In this document: positions 34,463-44,346 of the stretch, piece by piece
Layout: each line of letters opens with the position of its first letter
How positions within the stretch are numbered: the stretch's first letter is position 1
From: Bradyrhizobium niftali
Lineage (GTDB): Bacteria > Pseudomonadota > Alphaproteobacteria > Rhizobiales > Xanthobacteraceae
Reading direction: 5' to 3'
Assembly: GCF_004571025.1 (NCBI RefSeq)
Contig: NZ_SPQT01000006.1
Span: forward strand, 1-64,000
DNA length: 64,000 nucleotides
The notes under the pieces: generated by a model
Told to the model about the DNA's origin: nothing
The model's database searches: none
The model's input: only the letters and a program-made list of their open reading frames with translations
Position numbers and translations under genes: made by a program

Positions 34463-35821
34463 ATGGCCCAGACTGAAATCTCCGGCGCGCCAGTCGCCGG
34501 CGCACCGGTCGTCACGGCGATGCAGGTGATCCCGGTCGCGGGCCGCGACAGCATGCTCCTCAATCTGAGCGGCGCGCATGCGCCGTTCTTCACCCGCAAC
34601 ATCGTCATCCTCACCGACAATGCCGGCCACACCGGCGTCGGCGAGGTGCCGGGCGGGCAGAAGATCTGGCAGACGCTCCAGGATGCGCGCGATCTCGTCA
34701 TCGGCAAGACCGTCGGCGCGATGAACAACATCCTCGCCGACGTCAGCACAGCCTTCGCCGATCGTGACGCCGGCGGCCGCGGCAAGCAGACCTTCGACCT
34801 CCGCGTCATGATCCATGCGGTCACGGCGATCGAGTCCGCGCTGCTCGACCTGCTCGGCCAGCATCTCAACCTGCCGGTCGCCGCGCTGCTCGGCGAAGGC
34901 CAGCAGCGCAAGAGCGTCGAGACGCTCGGCTATCTCTTCTTCGTCGGCGACATCCGCAAGTCCAGGCTCGACTACGTCACCGGCGAGACCGGCAAGGCGG
35001 AATGGTTCAACCTCCGCCATCAGGAAGCGATGACGCCGGAGACCGTGGTGCGGCTCGCGGAGGCCACCCACGACCATTACGGCTTCGCCGACTTCAAGCT
35101 CAAGGGCGGCGTGCTCCGCGGCGAGCAGGAGATCGAGGCCGTCACCGCGATCGCCAGGCGCTTTCCCGACGCGCGTGTCACGCTGGACCCGAACGGCGCC
35201 TGGTCGCTCGACGAGGCCGTCAGCCTCTGCAAGGACATGCACGGCATCCTCGCCTATGCCGAGGACCCCTGCGGCGCCGAGGCCGGCTTCTCCGGCCGCG
35301 AGATCTTGGCCGAGTTCCGCCGCGCCACGGGCCTGCCGACGGCGACCAACATGATCGCCACCGACTGGCGCCAGCTCTCCCACGCGCTGCGCCTGGGGGC
35401 GGTGGACATTCCGCTGGCCGATCCCCATTTCTGGACCATGCAAGGCTCGGTGCGCGTGGCCCAGACCTGCCGGGACAACGGCCTGACCTGGGGCTCGCAC
35501 TCCAACAACCATTTCGACATTTCGCTCGCCATGTTCACCCATGTCGGCGCCGCCGCCCCGGGCAAGGTCACCGCGATCGACACCCACTGGATCTGGCAGG
35601 ACGGCCAGGCGCTGACCAGGGAGCCGCTCCAGATCAAGGGCGGCAAGATTGCGGTCCCCGACAGGCCGGGCCTGGGTATCGAAATCGACAGGGCGGCCAT
35701 CGACGCCGCGCATGACCTCTACAAGCAGCATGGACTCGGCGCCCGGGATGACGCTATTGCCATGCAGGACCTGATCCCCGGCTGGACGTTTGACGACAAG
35801 CGCCCGTGCCTCGTTCGGTAA
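34463..35821 (+). CDS. gudD: Glucarate dehydratase
   Basis: 452 residues of the enolase superfamily. It removes water from D-glucarate (and often L-idarate) to give 5-keto-4-deoxyglucarate. Visible are the KxK motif in [10 protein letters not shown], metal ligands in TLDPNGAW and [19 protein letters not shown], and the catalytic His in [11 protein letters not shown]. Length matches the family (about 440-450). Ends 23 bp before the semialdehyde dehydrogenase gene. Confidence 0.93.
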   Translation: MAQTEISGAPVAGAPVVTAMQVIPVAGRDSMLLNLSGAHAPFFTRNIVILTDNAGHTGVGEVPGGQKIWQTLQDARDLVIGKTVGAMNNILADVSTAFADRDAGGRGKQTFDLRVMIHAVTAIESALLDLLGQHLNLPVAALLGEGQQRKSVETLGYLFFVGDIRKSRLDYVTGETGKAEWFNLRHQEAMTPETVVRLAEATHDHYGFADFKLKGGVLRGEQEIEAVTAIARRFPDARVTLDPNGAWSLDEAVSLCKDMHGILAYAEDPCGAEAGFSGREILAEFRRATGLPTATNMIATDWRQLSHALRLGAVDIPLADPHFWTMQGSVRVAQTCRDNGLTWGSHSNNHFDISLAMFTHVGAAAPGKVTAIDTHWIWQDGQALTREPLQIKGGKIAVPDRPGLGIEIDRAAIDAAHDLYKQHGLGARDDAIAMQDLIPGWTFDDKRPCLVR

Positions 35822-35844
35822 GAAACTTCCCCTGGAGGAATGAG

Positions 35845-37293
35845 ATGACTGCGATCCTGAAGAACTTCATCGGCGGCGAATGGGTCGACGGCTCCGGCGT
35901 CACCAAGAACATCAACCCCTCCAACACCAACGATCTCGTCGGCGAGTACGCCAAGGCCGACAAGGCGCAGACCGAGAAGGCGATTGCGGCAGCCAAGGCC
36001 GCCTTCCCCGCCTGGGCGCAGTCGACGCCGCAGGTGCGCTACGACGCGCTGAACAAGATTTCCCTCGAAATCCTCGCCCGCAAGGAAGAGCTCGGCCGCC
36101 TGCTCGCCCGCGAGGAAGGCAAGACGCTCCCCGAGGGCATCGGCGAGGTCGCCCGTGCCGGCCAGATCTTTGCATTCTTCGCCGGCGAAGCGCTGCGCCT
36201 GATCGGCGAGAAGGGTGCGTCCGTCCGTCCCGGTCTCGATGTCGAGCTCACCCGTGAGCCCGTCGGCGTCGTCGGCATGATCACGCCCTGGAATTTCCCG
36301 ATCGCGATCCCCGCCTGGAAGATCGCGCCCGCGCTCTGCTACGGCAACACTGTCGTGTTCAAGCCCGCCGAGCTGGTGCCGGGCTCCGCGCATGCGCTGT
36401 CCGAGATCATCACCCGCTCCGGCATTCAGGCCGGTGTCTTCAACCTCGTCGTCGGCTCCGGCTCCGTGGTCGGCCAGACCCTGCTCGATCATCCCGACGT
36501 CGCCGCGATCTCCTTCACCGGCTCGGTGCAGACCGGGCGAAAGATCGCGCAGGCCTGCGTGCTGTCGAACCCGATGAAGAAGTTCCAGCTCGAGATGGGC
36601 GGCAAGAATCCGCTGGTCGTGCTCGACGACGCGGACCTCAAGACCGCCGTCGAAGTCGCCGTCAACGGCGCCTACTTCTCGACCGGCCAGCGCTGCACCG
36701 CCTCCTCGCGCCTGATCGTCACCGAAGGCATCCACGACCGCTTCGTCGCCGCGGTAGCCGAGCGCCTGAAGGGCCTGTCGGTGGACGACGCGCTCAAGGC
36801 GGGCGTGCATATCGGCCCCGTCGTCGACCAGAGCCAGCTCGACCAGGACCTGCGCTACATCAAGATCGGCCAGGACGAGGGCGCAAAGCTCGCCTTCGGC
36901 GGCGAGCTGCTCAAGCGCGAGACGCCCGGCCACTATCTCCAGCCGGCGCTGTTCACCGAAGCCAACAACAACATGCGCATCGCGCGCGAAGAGATCTTCG
37001 GCCCGGTCGCCGCCGTCATCCGCGCCAAGAACTACGAGGAGGCGCTCGCGATCTCCAACGATACCGAGTTCGGCCTCGCCTCCGGCATCTGCACCACCAG
37101 CCTGAAATACGCCTCGCACTACAAGCGCAACAGCGAGTCCGGCATGGTGATGGTCAACCTGCCGACCGCCGGCGTCGACTATCACGTGCCGTTCGGCGGC
37201 CGGAAGGGATCGAGCTACGGCGCCCGCGAGCAGGGCTCCTATGCGCGCGAGTTCTACACGACGGTGAAGACGGCCTACACCTATCCGGGTTGA
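35845..37293 (+). CDS. Alpha-ketoglutaric semialdehyde dehydrogenase
   Basis: 482 residues of the aldehyde dehydrogenase superfamily. It oxidises 2,5-dioxopentanoate to 2-oxoglutarate with NAD(P)+, the last step of the pathway. Catalytic Cys in GQRCTASSRL, general-base Glu in QLEMGGKNPL, and cofactor motif FTGSVQTGRKI. Start ATG 35845 with TGGAGG before it. The context with kdgD and gudD is the main reason for this substrate call. Confidence 0.9.
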   Translation: MTAILKNFIGGEWVDGSGVTKNINPSNTNDLVGEYAKADKAQTEKAIAAAKAAFPAWAQSTPQVRYDALNKISLEILARKEELGRLLAREEGKTLPEGIGEVARAGQIFAFFAGEALRLIGEKGASVRPGLDVELTREPVGVVGMITPWNFPIAIPAWKIAPALCYGNTVVFKPAELVPGSAHALSEIITRSGIQAGVFNLVVGSGSVVGQTLLDHPDVAAISFTGSVQTGRKIAQACVLSNPMKKFQLEMGGKNPLVVLDDADLKTAVEVAVNGAYFSTGQRCTASSRLIVTEGIHDRFVAAVAERLKGLSVDDALKAGVHIGPVVDQSQLDQDLRYIKIGQDEGAKLAFGGELLKRETPGHYLQPALFTEANNNMRIAREEIFGPVAAVIRAKNYEEALAISNDTEFGLASGICTTSLKYASHYKRNSESGMVMVNLPTAGVDYHVPFGGRKGSSYGAREQGSYAREFYTTVKTAYTYPG

Positions 37294-37315
37294 TGGGCTG
37301 ATATCGTAGACATCG

Positions 37316-37400
37316 TAGGGTGGGTTAGCGCAGCGTAACCCACCTCTTCTGCTTCCGCGGACAGAGACATTGGTGGGTTACGCTGCGCTAACCCACCCTA
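37316..37400. repeat. Fold-back repeat, perfect 29-bp arms, inside the operon
   Basis: Arms 37316-37344 (TAGGGTGGGTTAGCGCAGC...) and 37372-37400 pair perfectly around a 27-nt loop. It is the same family as 16645-16737, inverted, with a near-identical loop but altered mid-arms. It lies 8 nt before the garD ribosome binding site (GGAG 37409-37412), so it could act as mRNA stabiliser, processing site or attenuator between the two genes. Confidence 0.9.
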
Positions 37401-37419
37401 CAAATCCCGGAGTCCACTC

Positions 37420-38961
37420 ATGGACCAGGACGTCGCAGCGAAGGAGCAGCCCCGCTACATCAAGCTCAACGAGCGCGACAATGTCGCGATCGTCGTCAAT
37501 GATTTCGGGCTTCCCGCCGGCTCCCGCTTTGCCTGCGGACTGACGCTGCGCGCCTTTGTGCCGCAGGGGCACAAGACGGCGCTGGTCGATATCGCGCAGG
37601 ATGCGCCGATTGTCCGCTATGGCGAGGTGATCGGCTACGCACTCTCGCCGATCCTGGCCGGTGAGTGGGTCGACGAGGCACGCATCCGCATGCCGGAAGC
37701 CCCCGCCCTCGACAAGCTCGAAATCTCGACCGCCGTGCCCGCTCCGCTGCCGCCGCTCGAAGGCTTTACCTTCGAAGGCTTCCGCAATCCGGACGGCTCG
37801 GTCGGTACCAAGAACATTCTCGGTATCTCCTCCTCCGTGCAATGCGTCAAGGGCACGATGGAATATGCGGTGAAGCGCATCCGCGCCGAGCTGCTGCCGA
37901 AGTATCCGAACGTCGACGACGTCGTGCCGCTGACGCATGCCTATGGCTGCGGCGTCGCCATCAACGCGCCCGACGCGGTGGTGCCGATCCGCACGCTGCA
38001 GAACCTGGCGCTCAACCCGAATTTCGGCGGCGAAATTCTGGTCATCAGCCTCGGTTGCGAAAAGCTCGCGCCTGAGCGGCTGGTGCCGGAAGGCGTCAGC
38101 GACGCCATCGTTCGCATGCAGGACGAGGCCTTCGACGGCTTTGGCGCGATCGTCGATGCCATCATGACCCAGGCCGAAGCACGCCTGAAAATCCTCAACA
38201 AGCGCACCCGCGAGACCTGCCCGGCCTCCGACCTCGTCATCGGACTGCAATGCGGCGGCAGCGACGCGTTCTCCGGCGTCACCGCGAACCCCGCGGTCGG
38301 CTTCGCCGCCGACCTCCTGGTGCGCGCCGGCGCCACCGTGATGTTCTCGGAAGTGACCGAAGTGCGCGACGCCATCCAGCTCCTGACGCGACGCGCGATC
38401 AACGAGGAGGTCGGCCGCGCGCTGGTGCGCGAGATGGCCTGGTACGATTCTTATCTCGCCCGCGGCGGTGCCGATCGCAGCGCCAACACCACGCCCGGCA
38501 ACAAGAAGGGCGGTCTTGCCAACATCGTCGAAAAATCGCTGGGCTCGATCGTCAAGTCCGGCTCGTCCGCCATCACCGGCGTGCTCGCGCCCGGCGAGAA
38601 GGCGACGCAGAAGGGCATGCTGTTCGCGGCAACGCCCGCCTCCGACTTCATCTGCGGCACGCTCCAGCTCGCCTCCGGCATGACGCTGCAGGTATTCACC
38701 ACCGGCCGCGGCACGCCCTACGGCCTTGCGGCTGCGCCCGTGATCAAGGTCGCAACCCGCAGCGAGCTCGCGCGGCGCTGGAAGGACCTGATCGACTTCG
38801 ATTCGGGCAGCATCGCCACCGGCGAGAAGACCATCGAGGAGTGCGGCTGGGACCTGTTCCGCCTGATCCTCGACGTCGCCAGTGGCCGCACCAAACCGTG
38901 GTCGGACCGCTGGGGCATCCACAACGACCTCACGCTGTTCAATCCGGCGCCGGTGACCTGA
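37420..38961 (+). CDS. garD: Galactarate/altronate dehydratase family (GarD/UxaA)
   Basis: 513 residues. N-terminal SAF-like domain (about 15-100), then the UxaA/GarD catalytic region: [36 protein letters not shown] and [13 protein letters not shown] [12 protein letters not shown]. Galactarate dehydratase gives the same 5-keto-4-deoxyglucarate used by KdgD, so the pathway accepts both aldarates. Altronate dehydratase is the main alternative; the context favours galactarate. It ends 4 bp before the convergent exported-protein gene. Confidence 0.88.
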   Translation: MDQDVAAKEQPRYIKLNERDNVAIVVNDFGLPAGSRFACGLTLRAFVPQGHKTALVDIAQDAPIVRYGEVIGYALSPILAGEWVDEARIRMPEAPALDKLEISTAVPAPLPPLEGFTFEGFRNPDGSVGTKNILGISSSVQCVKGTMEYAVKRIRAELLPKYPNVDDVVPLTHAYGCGVAINAPDAVVPIRTLQNLALNPNFGGEILVISLGCEKLAPERLVPEGVSDAIVRMQDEAFDGFGAIVDAIMTQAEARLKILNKRTRETCPASDLVIGLQCGGSDAFSGVTANPAVGFAADLLVRAGATVMFSEVTEVRDAIQLLTRRAINEEVGRALVREMAWYDSYLARGGADRSANTTPGNKKGGLANIVEKSLGSIVKSGSSAITGVLAPGEKATQKGMLFAATPASDFICGTLQLASGMTLQVFTTGRGTPYGLAAAPVIKVATRSELARRWKDLIDFDSGSIATGEKTIEECGWDLFRLILDVASGRTKPWSDRWGIHNDLTLFNPAPVT

Positions 38962-38965
38962 GGGG

Positions 38966-39706
38966 TCACTGACTTTCCATCAGGTGCATGTCGCTCAGCG
39001 TGACCGGAAGGCTGCGCGTGACGAGATCCACTATCGCCGTGCGCAGCCGTTCCCCCGACGCCGGACCGTCAAACGTCTCGTCGACCGGCCCGCTCGGACC
39101 GGCGAGCCGCATGGTCCCGGTGTTGTCGAGCGGCGCGGCCGCCCGCTTCTCGATCACGTCAAACGACTTGCCGTCGATCACGCGGACCTCGTAGAGCGCG
39201 TGGATCAGGCCGTAGTCTGCGAGCAGCGTCCGGTATTGGACGAGCCCGATGCCCTCGACGTTGCGGCCGCTGCCGAGCTTGGATCTTGCCCTTGTAATGA
39301 CGATGTAGGCATCCAGCCCCTGCGGAGCGACATCGCTGCGAACCAGCTCCTTGAATGGATCGCTGCGCAGCAGATTGACGGGCGCGACCGCCGAATCCCT
39401 GATCGCGGCGAACGCGGCGCGCCTGTAGCTCACCGGCTGCACGCGAAAGCGTCCGCTCAAGAGCTTCGTCGCCTGCTGGACGATCATCTCGTCGAGCCCC
39501 CAGGCGCTGATCGAGGCGCTCTGCCCGGTATTGCCGAGCGCGGTCAGCCCGGCCTGCGTCAGGCTCATCTCCTCGCCGATGGCCGAGACGATGCCGACGG
39601 TCTTGATCGCCTGGAGCCGGCTCGCGCGCGTCTCGAACGCCGCGGCGGCACTGAGGGCGACGGAAGCGACCGCGAGGGCAATCCATAGAACAGCATGACG
39701 GCGCAT
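38966..39706 (-). CDS. Exported protein of unknown function, mipA partner
   Basis: 246 residues. An N-terminal signal anchor or signal peptide (HAVLWIALAVASVALSAAAAF) precedes a soluble domain: VGIVSAIGEEMSLTQAGLTALGN, then IVITRARSKLG and VRVIDGKSFDVIEKR. I do not recognise the family. It starts 6 bp after the mipA stop, so the two are almost certainly one operon, and it may be periplasmic. Confidence 0.75.
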   Translation of the reverse strand: MRRHAVLWIALAVASVALSAAAAFETRASRLQAIKTVGIVSAIGEEMSLTQAGLTALGNTGQSASISAWGLDEMIVQQATKLLSGRFRVQPVSYRRAAFAAIRDSAVAPVNLLRSDPFKELVRSDVAPQGLDAYIVITRARSKLGSGRNVEGIGLVQYRTLLADYGLIHALYEVRVIDGKSFDVIEKRAAAPLDNTGTMRLAGPSGPVDETFDGPASGERLRTAIVDLVTRSLPVTLSDMHLMESQ

Positions 39707-39712
39707 GGCGAC

Positions 39713-40606
39713 CTATCGAATCCTGAAGTCGAACGAATAGGACGCGCCCAGGCCGATCGTGGTCTGGTTCGACGATCCCCGCAGCTTCACCAGCGGGCTG
39801 TCCGCGGCGTCGCCAAGCAGCTTCTCGTACTCGACATAGGCATGGACCTCCCACTGCGGATTGATGCGATAGGAGATCTGGCTGCCGAAGCCGACCGAGT
39901 GCGCACCGCCCCTGGCATCGTACATCGGCAGTCCCGACGCCAGCGCCTGCGTGGCATCGACGCCGAAATACGGTGCGGTCGCCTTGGTGCTTTTCCAGGT
40001 GAAGCGCGGGCCGGCCGAGATCGTAAGCCTCTGGATCAGCGGCACGATGACGTCGGCGGAAATGTCGGCCACCGCGCCGGTATGGCCACCCACGCCCTGG
40101 CGCAATTCGCTGCGCAGGCGCAGCCAGTCGACCGGGTAATATTCGACGAAGCCGCCGAGCTCGTATGCGGCTTTGACATCGCCGAGGCCTGTCAGCTCGG
40201 AATATTTGTCGCTCTTGCGCGACGAGACGTATTTGAATGCAGGCCCGGCGCGAAAATAGCCGACGTCGAGCAGCGCAATGCTGGCGCTGTCGCGGGGGCC
40301 GCGAAACTGGTCGATCGATCCGGCACGGCGAATGGAGAAGATCGGGATCGGGCGGAATTTTCCGTTCTTCGACCCGACGAAGTCCGGTGTGTATTCGCCG
40401 CCGATACCGACCATGACGGTCCAGTTGCCGGAGGGCGAGGGCAGCATCGGCAGGTCGAACGATGGGGCCGGCAGCGTGAACGCAGTCTGCGCCGATGCAG
40501 ACTGAGGGATCGCCGTGATCGCGCCGAGCGCGGCAAGGAATGCACTCAGCAAACTCTGCTGCGCGCTCGCCGCACGATCGAGAGCGGCTTCGTCAAATTG
40601 CTTCAT
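39713..40606 (-). CDS. mipA: MipA/OmpV family outer-membrane protein
   Basis: 297 residues. Signal-type N-terminus (FLAALGAITAIPQSASAQTAF) precedes a beta-barrel of amphipathic strands: VMVGIGGEYTPDFVGSKNGKFRPIP, ELGGFVEYYPVDWLRLRSELRQG, and a C-terminal strand ending in SYSFDFRIR. MipA scaffolds murein synthases in E. coli; related proteins are outer-membrane porin-like. It diverges from a two-component system, as mipA homologues often do, and two tandem repeats between them are likely regulator sites. Confidence 0.87.
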   Translation of the reverse strand: MKQFDEAALDRAASAQQSLLSAFLAALGAITAIPQSASAQTAFTLPAPSFDLPMLPSPSGNWTVMVGIGGEYTPDFVGSKNGKFRPIPIFSIRRAGSIDQFRGPRDSASIALLDVGYFRAGPAFKYVSSRKSDKYSELTGLGDVKAAYELGGFVEYYPVDWLRLRSELRQGVGGHTGAVADISADVIVPLIQRLTISAGPRFTWKSTKATAPYFGVDATQALASGLPMYDARGGAHSVGFGSQISYRINPQWEVHAYVEYEKLLGDAADSPLVKLRGSSNQTTIGLGASYSFDFRIR

Positions 40607-40957
40607 TACGGGGCCCCGGACCGGCCCTGCTGGGCCTGGTCGACTGGTGTGGTTGGAGCCACAGCATGTGATCCGGCAAAATTGCCCCAAGATTGCAGGG
40701 CGCAGGGCCACCGCCCCAATCCGTTCCCGGCGCTCGCCAGGTGCGCCGCAGGACCAACATTGCCCGAACATTGCCCGGGACGCGTTCACGCTCCTAACTT
40801 TGACCGCGCGTGCCGGTGAGCGCCCTCGTCCCTGCCTTTTATTCGCCAAGCTCGCTACCTTAAAGGGAACCTCGCGCACGAACCGAAATGCCGGAATTCG
40901 GCCAGGAAGCGTCAAGGTCGGGGTTTTGTTGCCCCAGCAGAGTCAAGGACGACCCGC
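40607..40957. promoter_or_regulatory. mipA / two-component divergent region with 11-bp direct repeats
   Basis: A 351-bp divergent promoter region. Two tandem pairs of the same 11-mer are present: AAAATTGCCCC then AAGATTGCAGG (40678-40699), and AACATTGCCCG twice (40756-40777). Consensus about AAnATTGCCCG. Head-to-tail repeats at 11-bp pitch are the hallmark of OmpR/PhoB-type sites, and the adjacent regulator is of that type. Confidence 0.65.
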
Positions 40958-41638
40958 GTGCGCTCCCTTGTGATCGAAGACGAACCGCAGATCGGCGCCT
41001 ATGTCAGCCGGCTGCTCGGGCAATTGCACGGCGTCGTCGACCTCGTCGGCTCGATTGCCGACGCCCGCCAAGCGCTGGACAATTTCAAATACGATCTCGC
41101 CATCGTCGACCGGATGCTGCCGGACGGCGATGCGCTCGAGGTGGTCACGGCGCTGAGCCGGTCGCCGGAACGCCCCGCGATCATCATGCTGACGTCCAAG
41201 GACGCCAAGGAGGACGTCGTTGACGGCCTCAACGGCGGCGCCGACGACTATCTCGGCAAGCCGTTCGAGCCGCAGGAGCTGATCGCGCGGGTGCGCGCCG
41301 TGTTGCGGCGGCCTCGCCTGCTCGCGCCCGCGGTGCTGTCGCTCGGCAATGTCGAGCTGCATCTCGGCAGCAACGAGGCGGTGGTCGCCGACACCAAAAT
41401 CCTGCTGCGGCGGCGCGAGGCGCTGATCCTCGGAGCGCTATTGATGCGGCGCGACCGTGTCATCACACGCGCCGCCCTGATCGAGGAGATCTACGGCTTC
41501 GACGACGAGATCGAATCCAACACGCTCGAAGCGCAGGTCTCGCGCCTGCGGAAGAAACTGGCCGCGCTCGGCGGCGACGTCGAGATCCGCAGCATGCGCG
41601 GCATCGGCTACATCCTGCGGCTGGCAACACCGCGATGA
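40958..41638 (+). CDS. OmpR-family response regulator
   Basis: 226 residues. Receiver domain with acidic pocket (VIEDEP) and phosphoacceptor about D51 (LAIVDRMLP), switch Lys in GKPFEP; C-terminal winged helix with RRREALILGALLMRR and NTLEAQVSRLRKKL. Starts at GTG 40958 with AAGGAC upstream. It overlaps the kinase gene by ATGA. Probably activates or represses the divergent mipA operon through the 11-bp repeats. Confidence 0.92.
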   Translation: MRSLVIEDEPQIGAYVSRLLGQLHGVVDLVGSIADARQALDNFKYDLAIVDRMLPDGDALEVVTALSRSPERPAIIMLTSKDAKEDVVDGLNGGADDYLGKPFEPQELIARVRAVLRRPRLLAPAVLSLGNVELHLGSNEAVVADTKILLRRREALILGALLMRRDRVITRAALIEEIYGFDDEIESNTLEAQVSRLRKKLAALGGDVEIRSMRGIGYILRLATPR

Positions 41639-42999
41639 CGTCGATCGCCCGGACCTTTGCGCTGTCGCTAGGTATCGCCGCGACGACGATTTTCCTGATC
41701 ATGCTCGGCCTCTTCATCTGGCGCTATCCGATGGAGGAGCGCGAGTTCAGGGCTTGCCGGGTCGTGGCCGCCGTTCTCGATCGCGCCACCATAGTCGAAG
41801 GGCAGAACTTGACGGTGCGCCCGACGCGCGCCCTCGAGGAGCTGAAAGCGGATAGCCCGAACCTCTGGTACGTCGTGTCCGCGGGCGAGCTGGTCAGCGA
41901 GTATGGCAGCGAACGCCGGCCGGCCCTTCCCTTCGCGTTTCCCTATCACGGGCCTGTCGGCTCATCGGTCTTCAGCACGCTCGACCAGAAGAGCACCTTC
42001 TGCCTCGCCGTCGTGCAACGGGGGGCGTTGCGGCTCGCGATGATGGTCGGCGAGCCTCAAGTCCGTTTCGGCCGGATGGCGAGAAACTTTCTCATCCGCA
42101 GTATCTTTTCGATCACGCTGCTGGCGCTGGCCTTTGCCGCGACCGTTGCCGTCGGCGCGGCGCTGGCCGCGCGTTTCGTTTCACGCGGTATCGAACGGGT
42201 GGCGCTTCGCGCGCTCGCGATCGACCCTGCAGCGCCGCAAGGTCTGATCTCCCTGTCCGAGGTCCCCCGCGAGCTGAAGCCGCTGGTCGAGGCGCTGAAC
42301 CGCGCCTTCGGCGAGATCGACGCCTATATCAGGATGCAGCGCCGCTTTCTCGGCAATGCCGCCCATCAGCTCCGCACGCCGCTCACGCTGCTGCGCGCGA
42401 AGATCGAGGACGTGGCCGAGCCGGCCCTGAAGGTCGAGCTGGTGCGGGACGTCCGCCGCCTCACCTCGCTGGTCTCCGCCATGCTCGACCTCGCGCGCCT
42501 GCAAAATCACGCGATCGAGAAGCGGCCAATCAATCTTGCCGAGATCACGCTGGACGTTCTGGCCGATTTCGGTCCCTCGGCGCTGGACGCCGGCATAGAG
42601 CTTGCGCTGGAGCGGGCCGACCAGGGACCGTTCCTGGTGCAGGGCGTGGACGCCGCCATTCGCAGCGCGCTCGCCAATCTCGTCGGCAACGCGCTCATCC
42701 ACGCCCGTGGCGCGCGGCGCATCACCGCCACGCTCAGCCGCGATGGCGTCTCGATTCACGATGACGGCGCGGGCCTGCCCGATGGCGCCGAACACGGGCT
42801 GACCGAACCATTTCAGACCGGCAACAGCGCGCGCGATGGCGCGGGCCTCGGCCTGTCGATTGTGCGCGAGATCATGGCCGCCCACCGCGGCGAGCTGGTC
42901 ATCTCTTCCGCGCCGAGTCATGGCACGACGATGCGCCTGCACTTTCCCGCGGCCAACGCGGCGGTCAAATCGCCGCAGCTTGATCTGCAAGAGCACTAG
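41635..42999 (+). CDS. Sensor histidine kinase
   Basis: 454 residues. Two membrane helices (about 9-30 and 155-180) flank a periplasmic sensor domain of about 120 residues with two Cys (about 40 and 124). The HisKA motif FLGNAAHQLRTPLTLLRAK puts the phosphoaccepting His at about 244; ATPase motifs are NLVGNALIHA (N box), DDGAGLP (G1) and GAGLGLSIVREI (G2). It forms a two-component pair with the upstream regulator. Confidence 0.92.
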   Translation: MTSIARTFALSLGIAATTIFLIMLGLFIWRYPMEEREFRACRVVAAVLDRATIVEGQNLTVRPTRALEELKADSPNLWYVVSAGELVSEYGSERRPALPFAFPYHGPVGSSVFSTLDQKSTFCLAVVQRGALRLAMMVGEPQVRFGRMARNFLIRSIFSITLLALAFAATVAVGAALAARFVSRGIERVALRALAIDPAAPQGLISLSEVPRELKPLVEALNRAFGEIDAYIRMQRRFLGNAAHQLRTPLTLLRAKIEDVAEPALKVELVRDVRRLTSLVSAMLDLARLQNHAIEKRPINLAEITLDVLADFGPSALDAGIELALERADQGPFLVQGVDAAIRSALANLVGNALIHARGARRITATLSRDGVSIHDDGAGLPDGAEHGLTEPFQTGNSARDGAGLGLSIVREIMAAHRGELVISSAPSHGTTMRLHFPAANAAVKSPQLDLQEH

Positions 43000-43190
43000 G
43001 CGGGCGCATCGGCGCTTCCGCGAAACCGTCCGGAAACATTGGCGCGAAAAACTTCTTCCTCGTTTCGTCCCTTCGCATCAAGCAACCAATATATTCGCCG
43101 AAGGCAATAGGAATGTTCGCACGCAAGCGAACCTGTTGCGGCATCGACGCGACCAAACCTCCGATTGCCATCTTCCACGGAGATTTTCCA

Positions 43191-43460
43191 ATGCGTGTTC
43201 TCTCGATGATTGCCATTGCCGTCGCGATGATTGCGAGCTCGGCCGGGGCGCTTGCCGGCGAGCTTCCCTCTTACGAAATGAAGTCGTTTCCGATTTCGGC
43301 AACGCAGGTGCAGGTGCTCGGCGGCGCCGGCGTCGAGGAGCAGATGGCGGCGCCCGCGATGACTGTCGCCGGCATGCCCGCCTCGCCCGTGCAGGTCTCG
43401 GTGCTGTCGCCCCGCGTGAAGCGGCTCGCGAGCGCGGGTTCGGAGCGCGAGGCGCGCTAA
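43191..43460 (+). CDS. Small exported protein of unknown function
   Basis: 89 residues. Signal peptide MRVLSMIAIAVAMIASSAGALA, then a short mature part with VQVLGGAGVEEQMAAPAMTVAGM, Met/Ala/Val-rich. CGGAGA lies 9 nt upstream of ATG 43191. Probably periplasmic. No family recognised. Confidence 0.62.
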   Translation: MRVLSMIAIAVAMIASSAGALAGELPSYEMKSFPISATQVQVLGGAGVEEQMAAPAMTVAGMPASPVQVSVLSPRVKRLASAGSEREAR

Positions 43461-43514
43461 GCGTCCGCCACCCGACGACGATCGCACAGCGTACGCTGAA
43501 GTTTCCACAACGGC

Positions 43515-43600
43515 ATGGCCGGGCTCGTCCCGGCCATCCACGGCTTGCGCAGGGCATAAAGAACGTGGACGCCCGGGACGGGCCCAGGCAGGACGAGCCT
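43515..43600. repeat. Intergenic fold-back repeat
   Basis: ATGGCCGGG-ctcgt-CCCGGCCAT (43515-43537) is a perfect 9-bp stem; GTGGACGCCCGGGACGGGCC downstream continues the element. It lies between convergent genes and may also terminate transcription, though no T-run follows. Confidence 0.65.
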
Positions 43601-43636
43601 CTTCCGCACCGTCAGGAATTCGGTGCTCGCACGCTT

Positions 43637-43993
43637 CTACGTCATGCTGCCCGGCATGAAGCAGCGCACGCGCGGATGGCCGTCGATGTAGTGCTTCCAC
43701 ACCATGGTGCGCCCGATCTTGTTCGGCTCGGTGATCACGGCGCCATCGGGTACGACCACCCATTCGTCGTCGAGATGCACACGATAGCGCCCCTTGTCGG
43801 ATTCCCAATCGACATCGGCGACCACGTAGCCGTCGGCATCCGAGCAGCATTGTCCGTATTCGCTGTGCAGGCTCTCGAACCAGGGCTTGAGGGGCGAGTT
43901 GGCGTAGCGGCCGTCGTCGCGCGCCAGCGCCGAGGTCGCAAGCAGCGCCATCAGCCCCGGCAGCGCCGCCGCACATAGTCTTGCAAGTCGCAT
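43637..43993 (-). CDS. Exported protein of unknown function
   Basis: 118 residues with signal peptide (MRLARLCAAALPGLMALLATSALA). The mature protein includes SEYGQCCSDADGYVVADVDWE and GRYRVHLDDEWVVVPDGAVI, ending CFMPGSMT; three Cys. I recall similar conserved small proteins in Bradyrhizobium with no known role. Probably periplasmic. Confidence 0.72.
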   Translation of the reverse strand: MRLARLCAAALPGLMALLATSALARDDGRYANSPLKPWFESLHSEYGQCCSDADGYVVADVDWESDKGRYRVHLDDEWVVVPDGAVITEPNKIGRTMVWKHYIDGHPRVRCFMPGSMT

Positions 43994-44346
43994 GTCGTCT
44001 CCGCGGATCGCAATCAGCGCCGCGAGGGACCAACACCGCCGTTCGCCGTCCGCGCGGTGGCGGCAGGCGTGGAAACGGCGACTCGCTCCCCAGCGGCTTT
44101 GCGACAGCTATGCAAATCCGGCGCCAGCGCGCATTCCGGGGAACTACGGCCGCACGGTGTGACCCCGGCCGGCGCGCAGTCCTGCCTATTCAACGCGCTG
44201 GCAATTTGCCGCGGCCGTTCTGGAGTCTTTCCTTGTTCCGCGAGGACGTGTACGAAACGGCCGCGGACGCGGGCCGCATCGTTTAATCAACTGTTTCAAT
44301 TAGAGAAATCAGGTGTTGGCGTGACTGGCATTGGACCGTCAGCGCT
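43994..44346. other. 353-bp intergenic region, no feature recognised
   Basis: The gap between the divergent exported protein and the 381-residue protein is GC-rich with an AT-richer tail (about 44280-44310). No dyad, terminator or known box was found. Confidence 0.4.
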
